Assembly (NCBI RefSeq): GCF_029525575.1
Contig: NZ_JAPDIA010000007.1
Location: 558,001 to 622,000, forward strand
Direction of reading: 5' to 3'
DNA: 64,000 bases
Source: Cohnella rhizosphaerae
GTDB taxonomy: Bacteria > Bacillota > Bacilli > Paenibacillales > Paenibacillaceae
Positions 44,669 to 54,287 of this stretch are shown piece by piece (position 1 is the stretch's first letter; the number at the start of each line of letters is the position of its first letter). The notes under the pieces are model-generated. The model had not been told where the DNA came from and did not search any database. It worked only from the letters and a program-made list of their open reading frames with translations. The position numbers and the translations under genes were made by a program.

Positions 44669-45815
44669 CCGCCAGCACGATGTCCCACTCATGAATCTCG
44701 TAGCCTCTGGCGCCGAGGACGACGTACGGGTCCTGCTTCACCCAGGATTCGGCTTCCTCCAGGGAGCGCTCCTTGTAGATGACGAGTCCGCCGGCGCCGT
44801 CGACGAACCGGCCGTTGGCATGAAGCTTGCCTTCGGCGCGGCGATCCGCCAGGAACTGCAAATGCTGCTCGCGGAACTTCACGCTGAGCTCGGGGTCCTT
44901 CATCGGCAGGAAGACGGCGAAGTGCTTGATCGCCTCGCCCGGTTCATCGCGCTGGAGCTGATAACGCAGCATCGCGGCCATGTCCTGCTCGGCAAAGCCG
45001 TCGCGAACGGCGCCGTCGAGCAGGCCTTTGACGCGGCGCCCCGCGGACAGGCCGACGCCGGACTGCGCGGCGAGCTCGGCCGCGAGCGTCAGATCCTTGG
45101 CGAGCAGCTTGATGGCGAAGCCGGCTTCGAAGCGGCCCGGTCCGATATGGTTGCGGTAATGCCGGTCGAGGATGCGGCTGCTGGCGAAGCTGGCCAGCAG
45201 CACGTTCACCAGCTGCTCCTCGTCCAGGCCTGCTTTTCTGCCGAGCGCCAGCGCTTCGCTGACGGCCTGCGTATGGATGCCGACCATGAGCTGGTTGACC
45301 AGCTTGACGACGGAGCCGCTGCCGGCGGGACCGACGAGGTCGATCTGCTTGCCCATCGCGGCCAGCACGGGCTGCGCCAAGGCAAACGTCGCTTCGTCGC
45401 CGCCGACCATGATGCTGAGCGTCCCCGCGGCGGCGCCGGTCGTTCCGCCGCTGACCGGCGCGTCGAGGAAGCGGATGCCGCGCCCGGCCGCAGCCTCGCC
45501 GATCTTGCGCGACAGGGCAGGTCCGACCGTGCTGCAGTCGACCAGGATCAAGCCTTCCCTGCCTGCCGGGACGAGTCCGTCGGCTCCGAGATAGACCTCT
45601 TCCACGTCGGCCGGCATCGGCAGGCAGGTGACGATGAGGTCCATCTCCGCCGCCAGCCGCGCGCGATCTGCGCCGACACGGCCGCCCGATGCGGCCAGCC
45701 GTTCCTCGGCGGGCTTGCTGCGATTCAAGCCGTATACGTCGTAGCCTGCCTTGATGAGGTTTTCCGCCATCGGCAAGCCCATATTCCCCAGTCCGATGAA
45801 TCCGATCTTCTTCAA
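44664..45815 (-). CDS. Tartronate-semialdehyde reductase-like (HIBADH family) protein fused to a YCII-like domain
   Basis: A 383-residue protein. The start is probably TTG 45815 with GAGGAG upstream, giving MKKIGFIGLGNMGLPMAENL (Rossmann G-x-G-x-x-G). The HIBADH signatures follow: DAPVSGGTTGAAAGTLSIMVGG, GSGSVVKLVNQLM with the catalytic Lys, and a helical C-terminal domain ending near residue 290. From there the protein continues with HFAVFLPMKDPELSVKFREQH to AESWVKQDPYVVLGARGYEI, which resembles a YCII domain (normally a separate 90-residue protein with a His/Asp pair). Such a fusion is unusual. Encoded after a glycerate kinase, so reduction of tartronate semialdehyde to glycerate is the probable role. 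Confidence 0.82.
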   Translation of the reverse strand: MKKIGFIGLGNMGLPMAENLIKAGYDVYGLNRSKPAEERLAASGGRVGADRARLAAEMDLIVTCLPMPADVEEVYLGADGLVPAGREGLILVDCSTVGPALSRKIGEAAAGRGIRFLDAPVSGGTTGAAAGTLSIMVGGDEATFALAQPVLAAMGKQIDLVGPAGSGSVVKLVNQLMVGIHTQAVSEALALGRKAGLDEEQLVNVLLASFASSRILDRHYRNHIGPGRFEAGFAIKLLAKDLTLAAELAAQSGVGLSAGRRVKGLLDGAVRDGFAEQDMAAMLRYQLQRDEPGEAIKHFAVFLPMKDPELSVKFREQHLQFLADRRAEGKLHANGRFVDGAGGLVIYKERSLEEAESWVKQDPYVVLGARGYEIHEWDIVLAE

Positions 45816-45835
45816 GTCGTTCACGCTCCTCGGCG

Positions 45836-47015
45836 TTAAGTCTTCGTCTTGATCAATCTTGCGACATTGCGCGCGGTTCTGGTCAGATTGTCCTCGGCCT
45901 CGGCCAGGCACTCATCCAGCGTCGACGGCCTGCCGACGATCGGGAAGACGGCGGCGAACGTCTCGTAGAGCGGCTCGATGTCCGGGCCCAGGCCGCCGGA
46001 CACGAGGATCGCGGGGACGCCTTCGGCCGCCGCCCATTCCGCGACGCGGAACGGCAGCTTGCCGCTCAGCGTCTGCGCGTCGGTGCGCCCCTCGCCGGTC
46101 AGCACCCAGTCGGCGCCCGCGATCCGCGCCTTCAGACCGGTCGCCCGGGCCGCTACCTCCGCGCCGGACTCGATCCGGGCGCCGAGCCGCAGCAGCGCGA
46201 AGCCGAGCCCGCCAGCGGCGCCCGCGCCAGGCCGCTCCGACAGACGCAGCCCATTCGCGTCGCTTGAGTTCGCCTCGGCTCCGCCCGCGCTAGGCCCGCC
46301 CGGCCGCTCCAGCAGCGCCGCATACGCGCGCATAGCCTCGTCGAGCTCCGCCGCTTGCTCGGGCGTCGCGCCCTTTTGCGGCCCGAACACGCGCGAGGCG
46401 CCCGCCGGCCCCGTCAGGGGGGCTCGTCACGTCGCTGGCCGCCGTGATCGCGCATGCCGCGAGCCGCGGGTCCAGGCCGCTCCAGTCGACCGCGGCTGCG
46501 CGCAGCAGATCGCCGCCCCGGCCCTCCAGCGTCCGGCCGCCGCGATCCGCGAAGCGCACGCCGAGCGCCGCAAGCATGCCCATGCCGCCGTCGTTCACGG
46601 CGCTGCCGCCGAGCCCGACGATCAGGCGCCTCGCGCCGCGGTCCAGCGCATGCGCGATCGCTTCGCCGAGCCCGCGCGAGGTCGCGGCGTACGGATCGCG
46701 GCGATCCGCGGGAATCATCGGCAGGCCGCATATATTCGCCGTTTCGATAACGTAGACCGGCTCGCCGTCTTGTTCGATCAGGCCGATGAGCGCCGTGGCC
46801 CCCGGCTCGAGCGGGCCGTGCACCGCGACCTCCTCGCCGCGGCCGCCGCAGGCCCCGACGAGCGCCTCGACGGTACCCTCGCCGCCGTCCGCCATCGGGA
46901 CGACGTCGATCTCGGCGTGCGGAATCTCGCGTCGGATGGCCGCGGCCATGACGGAGCCGACCTCCCGCGAGGACAGGCTGCCTTTGTATGAATCCGGAGC
47001 AATGACGAAGCGCAT
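45836..47015 (-). CDS. garK: Glycerate kinase (GarK/GlxK type; one apparent frameshift)
   Basis: About 392 residues after removal of one C from the six at 46417-46422. It begins MRFVIAPDSYKGSLSS and has VPMADGGEGTVEAL, IVGLGGSAVNDGGMGMLAALG, and in the second half VFGPQKGATPEQ and VLTGEGRTDAQTLSGK, all family hallmarks. It phosphorylates D-glycerate to 2-phosphoglycerate. GGAGGAG precedes the ATG. With the following reductase it forms the lower part of a glycerate pathway as in galactarate/glucarate breakdown, though no GarD or GarL is seen. Confidence 0.92.
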
Positions 47016-47054
47016 TTCAGGTTCTCCTCCCAAATTTACAGCCAATATGAGATG

Positions 47055-48131
47055 CTAACCCCTATCATACGCCTGTCCGGGCCCGATGCGAACCTTTTCT
47101 CCGCTCCGCGCGCTCTCGATCGCCGCGAACACCATCGCCATGCTCTTGAGATTGTCCGAGCAGTCCGTCTCGGCCGGCCGGCCTTCGGCGAGCGCTGCCA
47201 GCATTTCGTCGAAGCAACCGTCGTGACCCTCGTGCCCGGCCCACGGCGCGGACGGTTCGACGCGCTTGTACGCATGCATCCTTGCTCCCGGCCCCAGGTG
47301 GCCTTCCGCCACGCTGCAATACGAATCGTTCGTCCCGTCCCAGATCAAGGTGCCTTCGGAGCCGACGACGCGCCAATCGCCCTGCCAGGAGGTGGGCTCG
47401 CCTTCGGCGCACCAGGAGCCGTTGTAGGTGAACACCGAGCCGTCGCTCATCTCGAAGATGCATACCGCGGAGGCGTTGCCCGCATACCAGGAATGGGAAG
47501 GGTTGAATTCATGACAGTATACCGACACGGGATCGGCCTGCAGCAGGTAACGGGCCTGATCGAACGTGTGGATCGCCATGTCCAGCAGCAGCGGATGGTC
47601 CATCGTCTCCCGGAAGCCGCCGAAGTGCGGGCCGAGGAAGAAGTTCGCCGTCGCATGCGACGGCTTGCCGATCGTCCCCTGCGCGATGAGGCCGCGCGCT
47701 TCCCGAATCTGCCGGGCGAAGCGGCGGTTCTGCATGACGGCGTAGCGGCGTCCGTGCCGCCGCACGATCTCTTCAATCTCGTAGGCGTCCGCCATCGAGA
47801 CGGCCATCGGCTTCTCGCCGATAACGTCGCAGCCGAGCTCGACGGCGGTCGTCACGACGGTCTTGTGCACCTGCGGAATCGTGACGTCGAAGACGAGGTC
47901 GGCGCCGGTCTCGCGGATCGCCGTCCCGAGGTCGGTATAGCAGGGACAGTCGAGGCCGAATTCCCGAGCCAGCGCTTCGGCTGCGGGCAGATGGATGTCG
48001 ACGAGCGCGGCGAGCTCGATGTCCGGGCGGCCCGCTGCGTACTTGACCCAGCGCCGGGCCATATTGCCGCAGCCGACCTGAACGAGGCGGAATTTGCGAT
48101 CGGTTTTTAGAAACGCGCCGTTTGCGGTCAT
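47055..48131 (-). CDS. Gfo/Idh/MocA-family oxidoreductase
   Basis: A 358-residue intact protein. The Rossmann motif is RLVQVGCGNMARRWVKYA, the EKP motif is DVIGEKPMAVSMADAY, and the substrate side has AVMQNRRFARQIREAR and HPLLLDMAIHTFDQARYL. GGAGG lies eleven bases before the ATG. It sits six bases after the ThuA gene. In this family such pairings are seen with sugar or polyol (trehalose, inositol, keto-glucoside) oxidation; the substrate here is unknown. The other oxidoreductase of this family in the window (8118-9410) is only distantly similar. Confidence 0.9.
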   Translation of the reverse strand: MTANGAFLKTDRKFRLVQVGCGNMARRWVKYAAGRPDIELAALVDIHLPAAEALAREFGLDCPCYTDLGTAIRETGADLVFDVTIPQVHKTVVTTAVELGCDVIGEKPMAVSMADAYEIEEIVRRHGRRYAVMQNRRFARQIREARGLIAQGTIGKPSHATANFFLGPHFGGFRETMDHPLLLDMAIHTFDQARYLLQADPVSVYCHEFNPSHSWYAGNASAVCIFEMSDGSVFTYNGSWCAEGEPTSWQGDWRVVGSEGTLIWDGTNDSYCSVAEGHLGPGARMHAYKRVEPSAPWAGHEGHDGCFDEMLAALAEGRPAETDCSDNLKSMAMVFAAIESARSGEKVRIGPGQAYDRG

Positions 48132-48137
48132 GCGCGT

Positions 48138-48875
48138 CTACGCCTCCTGCCGCGATTTTAGCGGCTCCAGCGGCTTGCGGTTGCCGAACAGCGGGGCAGG
48201 ACGACCCGTCGGCGCCGCCCAATGAACGGCGTTGCGGATGACCTTGCGGATTTCTTCGTTGTAGTAGGTCGGATAAGTCTCGTGCCCGGGGCGGAAGTAG
48301 AAAATCTTGCCTTGTCCCCGCGTGTAGGTGCAGCCGCTGCGGAACACTTCGCCGCCCTCGAACCAGCTGACGAACACGAGCTCGTCGGGCGCCGGGATCT
48401 CGAAGCTCTCGCCGTACATTTCCTCTTGCGCAAGCTCGATATATTCCCCGATGCCCTCTGCGATCGGGTGGCCCGGCGACACGACCCACAGCCGCTCCTT
48501 CTCGTCGGCTTCCCGCCACTTGAGGTTGCAAGTCGTGCCCATCAGCTTCTTGAAAATCTTGGAGAAGTGGCCGGAGTGCAATACGATGAGCCCCATGCCC
48601 GCAAGTACGCGCTTGTGGACGCGCTCGACGATCTCGTCCGATACTTCGCGATGGGCCTTGTGTCCCCACCAGACAAGGACGTCCGTGTCCGCCAGCCGCC
48701 GCTCGGAGAGGCCGTGCTCTTCTTCGTCGAGCGTCGCGTATCCGATCGCCAGATCGTCCCCGAGACCTTCTCCGATTGCGCGATGGATGCCGTCCGGGTA
48801 GACGGCCTTCACCTTCTCGTTATTTTTCTCGTGACGGAATTCGTTCCAGATCAGCACGCGCAGTTTGTCCTTCAT
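48138..48875 (-). CDS. ThuA-domain protein (trehalose-utilisation family)
   Basis: A 245-residue protein with a class I glutamine-amidotransferase-like fold. Seen: RVLIWNEFRHEKNNEKV, VYPDGIHRAIGEGLG, TDVLVWWGHKAHREVSDEIV, GLIVLHSGHFSKIFK and YFRPGHETYPTYYNEEIRKVIRNAVHW. ThuA proteins are required for use of some disaccharides, but their reaction is not settled. ATG 48875 has GGAGG eight bases upstream. First gene of a four-gene minus-strand operon ending in the reductase-YCII fusion. Confidence 0.92.
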   Translation of the reverse strand: MKDKLRVLIWNEFRHEKNNEKVKAVYPDGIHRAIGEGLGDDLAIGYATLDEEEHGLSERRLADTDVLVWWGHKAHREVSDEIVERVHKRVLAGMGLIVLHSGHFSKIFKKLMGTTCNLKWREADEKERLWVVSPGHPIAEGIGEYIELAQEEMYGESFEIPAPDELVFVSWFEGGEVFRSGCTYTRGQGKIFYFRPGHETYPTYYNEEIRKVIRNAVHWAAPTGRPAPLFGNRKPLEPLKSRQEA

Positions 48876-48915
48876 GCCGCCATCCTCCTCGTTTGCGTTC
48901 AGCCTTGACCCCCAC

Positions 48916-49000
48916 ATTATAGGCCTCGCCGTTCCGGCAAGAATAGTTCCAAAGCTGACCGATTATTCTCCAAAAATGACATGTGTGCTATACTTGGGAC
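48916..49000. promoter_or_regulatory. Divergent promoter region between ThuA and AraC genes
   Basis: On the minus strand TATAAT is at 48921-48916, with a weak upstream TTGCCG. On the plus strand TGCTATACT (about 48989-48997) is an extended -10 box leading to the AraC gene at 49037. The region is only 161 bp. Confidence 0.5.
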
Positions 49001-49036
49001 TCCAAAAACTTCTGTGCCCCGAGCGAGGTGTAAGCG

Positions 49037-49951
49037 TTGACAAATTTGGCGGACGATTTTCGCGAACCGGTCCGGGAAGAGGTCGTGGTCTATGGCCATC
49101 CGCTCCTGTACATGAAAATATGGGAGGTCGGCATGAACCCGCCGGCGCCCGCCCGGGAGGCGTACGGGCCCTGGCATCATCACAAGGAAGTGGAGCTGCT
49201 CGCGATGATCGAAGGCGGGATGGGGATGCAGACGCAGGACGGCTACATGCGTCTCGAGCCGGGAGACGTCGCGCTTTTCGGCGCCTCCCAGCTGCACCGG
49301 ACGCATCGCGTCGGCGCTTCGCCGGTCCGCTTTGTCGTGCTGCAGGTCGATCTCGGCCGTCATATGGAGAGCGTCGCGCTGCCTTATCTGTACGGCCTGG
49401 GGGACGGAGCCGCGTCGCTCGAACGGCTGAACGGCCTGCTTCGCGACAAGCCGGAGGTTCGGCGCGAGATATACGATTTGATCGCGCATATGTACGAAGA
49501 ATACAGCGGACGCGCCCGCGGCTACGCGCTGGCGCTCGGCTCCGCGATCCAGCGGCTGCTCTGGCTGTTCGTCCGGCACGACGACGAAGGGCTGCTGCCT
49601 GCTTCCGCGGAGCGGGAACTCCAGCGGCTGCGGCCGGCGCTGGACTATGTCGACCGTCATCTGCACGAACGGATCACCGTCGAAGAAGTCAGCCGGCTGC
49701 TCAATTTCAGCTATCATTATTTCATCCGCTACTTCCGTTCGGCGATGGGCTGCTCGTTCGTCGATTATGTCAACCGCAAGCGAATCAAGATGGCGGAGCG
49801 TCTGCTGCTGACGCGCGATATCAGCATCGCGGAGGCCGCGCTTCAAGCCGGCGTGCCGAGCATCGCGCAGTTTTACAAGCTGTTCAAGCGGTTCAACCGG
49901 TGCTCGCCGAAGGAATTCGTCGCCCGCATGAGCGTTCGCGCGGACGGCTAG
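49037..49951 (+). CDS. AraC-family transcriptional regulator
   Basis: A 304-residue protein, start TTG 49037 with GAGGTG six bases upstream and no nearby ATG. The N-terminal cupin region (YGPWHHHKEVELLAMIEGGM; LEPGDVALFGASQLHRTH) has the HHH-x-x-x-E metal-site-like motif seen in AraC sensor cupins. The C-terminal HTH pair is ITVEEVSRLLNFSYHYFIRYFRS and EAALQAGVPSIAQFYKLFKRF. It diverges from the ThuA operon and probably regulates it. Confidence 0.88.
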   Translation: MTNLADDFREPVREEVVVYGHPLLYMKIWEVGMNPPAPAREAYGPWHHHKEVELLAMIEGGMGMQTQDGYMRLEPGDVALFGASQLHRTHRVGASPVRFVVLQVDLGRHMESVALPYLYGLGDGAASLERLNGLLRDKPEVRREIYDLIAHMYEEYSGRARGYALALGSAIQRLLWLFVRHDDEGLLPASAERELQRLRPALDYVDRHLHERITVEEVSRLLNFSYHYFIRYFRSAMGCSFVDYVNRKRIKMAERLLLTRDISIAEAALQAGVPSIAQFYKLFKRFNRCSPKEFVARMSVRADG

Positions 49952-50174
49952 CGCGCCGTTTTTCGACCGGACTTTTCTTACCCGAACGCCGCGGCCGCAG
50001 CCCGCAAGCCTTGCCCTGCCTGGGTTTTCGGCGGACATTTCTTTCGGTCGTCCCGAATCAAGTAATGTCCCTACCGCGCCTCGGAGATCGGACTTACGAT
50101 GAGATGGCAGCGACAGATTCAGGCGACAGCGAGGCTAGCGCCGATCATTTTAATCCGGGGGAGGACTTGGTAGG

Positions 50175-51761
50175 ATGAAGCCGATGATAAAGAGGGCTTG
50201 GTTGGCAACCGTACTTATGACAGCGATTGCAGGTACGGCGGCGTGCGGCGGAAACGGGAACAATAACGCGTCTCCGACCGGCAGCAGCGGCGGCAGTACC
50301 GGGAGTAGCGGCGCAACGCAGGCGAGCTCCCAGGGAGCCGGAAAGACGGAGGGCGGCGAGCCGCTTTCCATCCAGATGTTCGCCGGACTCTACAATGAAG
50401 TGCCCGACATGAACGACGCCTTCTGGACCGAATGGCAGAAGCGGACGAACACGAAGCTGAACGTCGAGTGGGTGCCGTCGGGCGACCTCGACACGAAGCT
50501 TGACCTGCTGCTGGCGTCGGCGCAGCTGCCGGAGGTGCTGGCGGCGCCCGACTTCAAGCGGCCGACGCTGATCAACGCGATCAAGGGCGGCGCGTTCTGG
50601 GATCTGACGCCGTTCCTCGGCGATTTCAGCAAGTATCCGAACCTGAAGAACAACGTGCCGGAAAATGCTTATAAATACCGGACGATCGACGGCAAAATTT
50701 ATTCGCTGCCCGGTTCCCGTTCGCAGATCGACCCGGGCATCAAGATCCGCAAGGATTGGCTGGATAAGCTGAACATTCCGGTACCGACGACGCTGGACGA
50801 GTACGCGGACGCGCTGGTCAAGATCACGAAGGGCGATCCGGACGGCAACGGGCGCGCGGACACGCTCGGCCTGATCGGCGGCGGCGTCATCATCAGCGAC
50901 GGCGACGCATCCTTCGCGTCGGCGTTCGGGGCGATGGAGCCGACTTACAACGACGAAGGCGGGCTCATTTACACGAACCTGAATCCGGGCTACACGGACG
51001 CCATCGCCTACTTCCGAAAAATGTACGAGATGGGCGCCCTGTCCAAGGAATTTTCCGTCATGAAGCGCACGCAGGCCCAGGATCTGTTCACGACCGGCCG
51101 CGCGGCCTCCTATACCCGCAGCATCTGGTGGGACAAGGAGTGGGAGGACCTGATCAAGAAAAACGGCCAGCCCGACGCCAAAATCATCAATCTGACGCTT
51201 AAGGGACCGAAGGCGTACGCGGTCAACCTGACGCTCGGCGGCACCGGCAGCTTCCTCATTTCCAAGAAGGTGCCGGAGGAGAAGGTATGGAAGCTGCTCG
51301 ATTACTTCGAGAAGTCGGCTTCGACGGAGATGACGGATCTCGCTTACTACGGCGTCGAGGGCGTACACCATACGGTCGAAGGCGGCCAGAAGGTGCTGAC
51401 CGAGCAGGGCGTGAAGGAAGTCAACACGACGAGCAAAAACGCGGGCGTGCTGGCTACCCAGAAGTGGGGCAAGGTCATCAGCGCGTCGGGCGACAAAGCT
51501 TACAACGACGCCAAGATCGCGGAGGTGCAAAACTTCGGCGAGATCGGCAGCATCGACCCGTTCGCTTACCTGATCTCCGACACCTGGAACGACGTCTGGG
51601 CGAAGTACCAGAACGAGTGGAAGTCCATGGTGACGCAGGCGATCGTCGGCCAGATCACGATGGAGCAATACAAGCAGTTCGTCGACAAGATCAACAACCT
51701 GCCGGAAGCCAAAAAAGCGTATAAAGAATTCGCCGAGAACTACAAGGCGATGAATCCGTAA
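50175..51761 (+). CDS. Extracellular solute-binding lipoprotein (LplA-like, complex-sugar type)
   Basis: A 528-residue protein. The signal (AWLATVLMTAIAGTAACGG) has a lipobox A-A-C and is followed by a Ser/Gly/Asn linker. The binding domain (SIQMFAGLYNEVPDMNDAFW; LNVEWVPSGDLDTKLDLLLASAQLPEVL; DPDGNGRADTLGL) is typical of the LplA group, which works with LplB/LplC-type permeases. No permease is adjacent. The best partners in the window are the two minus-strand permeases at 57268-59122. A GGGGGAGG site lies some 12 bases before the ATG. Confidence 0.92.
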   Translation: MKPMIKRAWLATVLMTAIAGTAACGGNGNNNASPTGSSGGSTGSSGATQASSQGAGKTEGGEPLSIQMFAGLYNEVPDMNDAFWTEWQKRTNTKLNVEWVPSGDLDTKLDLLLASAQLPEVLAAPDFKRPTLINAIKGGAFWDLTPFLGDFSKYPNLKNNVPENAYKYRTIDGKIYSLPGSRSQIDPGIKIRKDWLDKLNIPVPTTLDEYADALVKITKGDPDGNGRADTLGLIGGGVIISDGDASFASAFGAMEPTYNDEGGLIYTNLNPGYTDAIAYFRKMYEMGALSKEFSVMKRTQAQDLFTTGRAASYTRSIWWDKEWEDLIKKNGQPDAKIINLTLKGPKAYAVNLTLGGTGSFLISKKVPEEKVWKLLDYFEKSASTEMTDLAYYGVEGVHHTVEGGQKVLTEQGVKEVNTTSKNAGVLATQKWGKVISASGDKAYNDAKIAEVQNFGEIGSIDPFAYLISDTWNDVWAKYQNEWKSMVTQAIVGQITMEQYKQFVDKINNLPEAKKAYKEFAENYKAMNP

Positions 51762-51788
51762 ACGCGGCAAGGCAGTACGCAGCAAGTC

Positions 51789-51825
51789 GGAAGGTGACCG
51801 GCCCGACAGCCGGTTGCCTTCCTTG
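51789..51825 (+). terminator. Rho-independent terminator after the binding protein gene
   Basis: GGAAGGTGACCGGC pairs with GCCGGTTGCCTTCC with one mismatch in the stem, followed by TTGTCT. Confidence 0.75.
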
Positions 51826-51863
51826 TCTATCGCGCCCCAACCGCCGTTCCGAGGGAGGTCCTC

Positions 51864-54197
51864 ATGAAGCAGCTTGCTGAACAAAGTCCGCCAAGCCGCC
51901 TACCGGGCTTTTCCGCGATCGAATTATTTCCGAAGACTCGTGTGGCTGGGATGCGTCTCCGTGACGGTGCCGATCCTGATCCTGGGCCTCGCGTATTACC
52001 GGTACTCCGTCAACAAGATCGAAGAGCAGTTCCAGGCGGACAGCCGCACCTCGCTGACGCTGCTTCAGGAGCGAACGGAAAACGCGATGACGGACATCGA
52101 GTATCAGTCGATGCAGCTCGCCGCGAACGCCACGATCCGCTCCTGGCTGGGCAGGCCGGGCTTCGCCGAGCAGTACGTGATCCAACAGAACCTTCTCGAC
52201 TTGATGACCGTGCAAAAAAACGCGAGCAGCCTCGTACAGGATATCGTCTATTACGCCGGCGCGTCGGATACGGTGCTGTCCAACGGCTACGGGAAGACGA
52301 CGCTCGAGGACTCGCCCGAGCGCGATAACATTGCGGCAGTCCTGAAGGGGGGCGCGAACCGAAGGCTGGACCTACCTGCCCGCTTATGCGAGCACCGGCT
52401 ATATCTCGTACGTTCGCCAACTGCCGGTCATGCGGAACGGCCGGCCGATGGGCGCGCTGATCTACGAGCTCAAGGCGGCGGATCTGGGCAGACAGCTTTT
52501 CCAGTCGGGCATGTCGGGGAGCGACGAGTCGTATGCCGTCGTGGATGCGGACGGCACGATTTTGCTGCATTCTTCGGACGCGGCACTGATGGGCAAGCAA
52601 GCCGACTCGGTCGCGCTGTTCCGGAGCGTGCTGCCCGGCAGCGGCGGCGAGGGACAATTCGTCATGGGAGAAGCGGACGGCGGGAAGGTGCTGACGGCGA
52701 CGTACAAGACGGCGCTCGGGCGGACCTATATCTCGATGCTGCCGGAGCGCGCGATCGCCGGCCAGCTCAATTGGATGCGCTTGTTCGTTCTGGGTTCGGT
52801 GCTCGTCATTTTGGTTTTCGGCATCGTGCTGACGGTCGCATCGTCCAAATTCGCTTACAGTCCGATCGACAAGCTTATCCTGTACGGCCGGCAGCTGCGG
52901 CACGGTCCGGGCACGGCAGGCGGGGGCAACGAGATCGGCTATATCCGATCGAGTCTTGCCTATCTGAACGACCAGGCCGAATCGCTGCGCGCGTATATCG
53001 AGCGGCTTCAGCCGGATCTGCGCGAGCGCTTCGTGCTGAAGCTGCTGACGGCGTCCGCGCCGCCCCGGCCGCAAGCGGTCGAGACGGAGGCGCAGGCGTA
53101 CGGCATGTCTGCGGCCGGCGGATTCGCGGCGCTTATCGTACGGACCGAGAACCTGTTCAAGGAAAAGCGGTTTCTGCCCAGCGAAGGACCGATCATCGTG
53201 TTTGCGGTAAAAAACGTCATGCAGGAACTGCTGCAAGGCGGCCCCTTTTCAAGCGGCTACGTGGTGGGCAAGGAAGACAAAGAAGCCGTCGCCGTCCTTG
53301 GTTGGGAAGCGCACGTCAGCGAGGAAGAGGCTGCCTGCATGCTGGACGACTATGCGGAGCGCGTGTGCGAGGCGCTGAAGACGCACCTGTCGTTCACCGT
53401 ATCGGTCGGCATCGGCGGCGTGCGCCACGGTCTTCATCGGCTGGCCGAATCGTATCGGGAGGCGGGGGGCCGCGCTGCAGCATCGCCTTTTCGACGAGCA
53501 TCGCCGGATCTTCCGCTACGACGCGCTGCCCGAACCGTCGGGCAAGCTGACGACGTTCAATTATCCGAAGGAGCTTGAGCTGGAGATTACGGAGCATCTG
53601 CTGCAAGGAGAGCTCGGGCTGGCGGAGGCTTCTCTGGGACGTTTTTACGAGCGCATTCGGTTGTCCGAATCGTACAATACGGCGATGCATTGCTACCACA
53701 TTCTGCTGTCGTCCATCATTCAATCGCTCGAGGAGATGGGCTACGGCGTGCTGGACAATCTCGGGGACAATCTGTTCGAGCAGCTCAAGGCGAGGCAGAC
53801 GTATCGCGAGGTGCAGGAGTGGTTCGTGGATTTTCTGTTCCCGATGCACCGGCAGATCACCGAGGAGAGCCGGGCGAACGCGACGCGGATCGCCGTGCAG
53901 CGGGTGTGCGCCTATATCGAGACGCATCAGGGCATGCCATCGCTGATCGAATGCGCCGAATACGTGAGCATGAGTCCGTCCTACCTGAGCCGGCTGTTCA
54001 AGCAGGAGGCGGGGATGACGTTTATCGAGTACCTGATGAAGTACAAGGTCGATCGCGCGAAAAAGCTGCTGGAGGAAACGAATCACAGCGTGGCCGAGAT
54101 CGCCGAGTTGATCGGCTACTCCGAACGCAATCTGAACCGCGCGTTCCAGCGGCATCTGTCCATGTCGCCGAAGCAGTACAGGATGTCGCTGCGCTAA
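51864..54197 (+). CDS. Membrane-bound AraC-type regulator with extracellular sensor (YesS-like; three apparent frameshifts)
   Basis: About 776 residues. A first membrane segment (LVWLGCVSVTVPILILGLAY) and a second (LFVLGSVLVILVFGIVLTVA) bound a sensor domain of about 270 residues. A cytoplasmic linker follows, and the last 100 residues are an AraC HTH pair (MPSLIECAEYVSMSPSYLSRLFK; IAELIGYSERNLNRAFQRH). The extra bases are one T at 51874-51875, one G in G6 at 52347-52352 and one G in G6 at 53464-53469. The correction at 51874 makes the ATG at 51864, which has a perfect GGGAGG site, the true start. This one-protein sensor-regulator probably controls the binding-protein gene just before it. Confidence 0.88.
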
Positions 54198-54249
54198 GCG
54201 GTTGCCGCAAGAGGGGGAATTTCCACAAAGCACTCGAAAAAAGAGCAAA

Positions 54250-54283
54250 ATTAAAAGCCATTTCAAAGGAAGTGGCTTTTAAT
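54250..54283. terminator. Bidirectional rho-independent terminator
   Basis: ATTAAAAGCCA pairs perfectly with TGGCTTTTAAT around a 12-base loop. It lies between the convergent AraC-type gene and the ADP-ribosyltransferase-like gene and has an A run and a T run for either direction. Confidence 0.9.
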
Positions 54284-54287
54284 CGTC

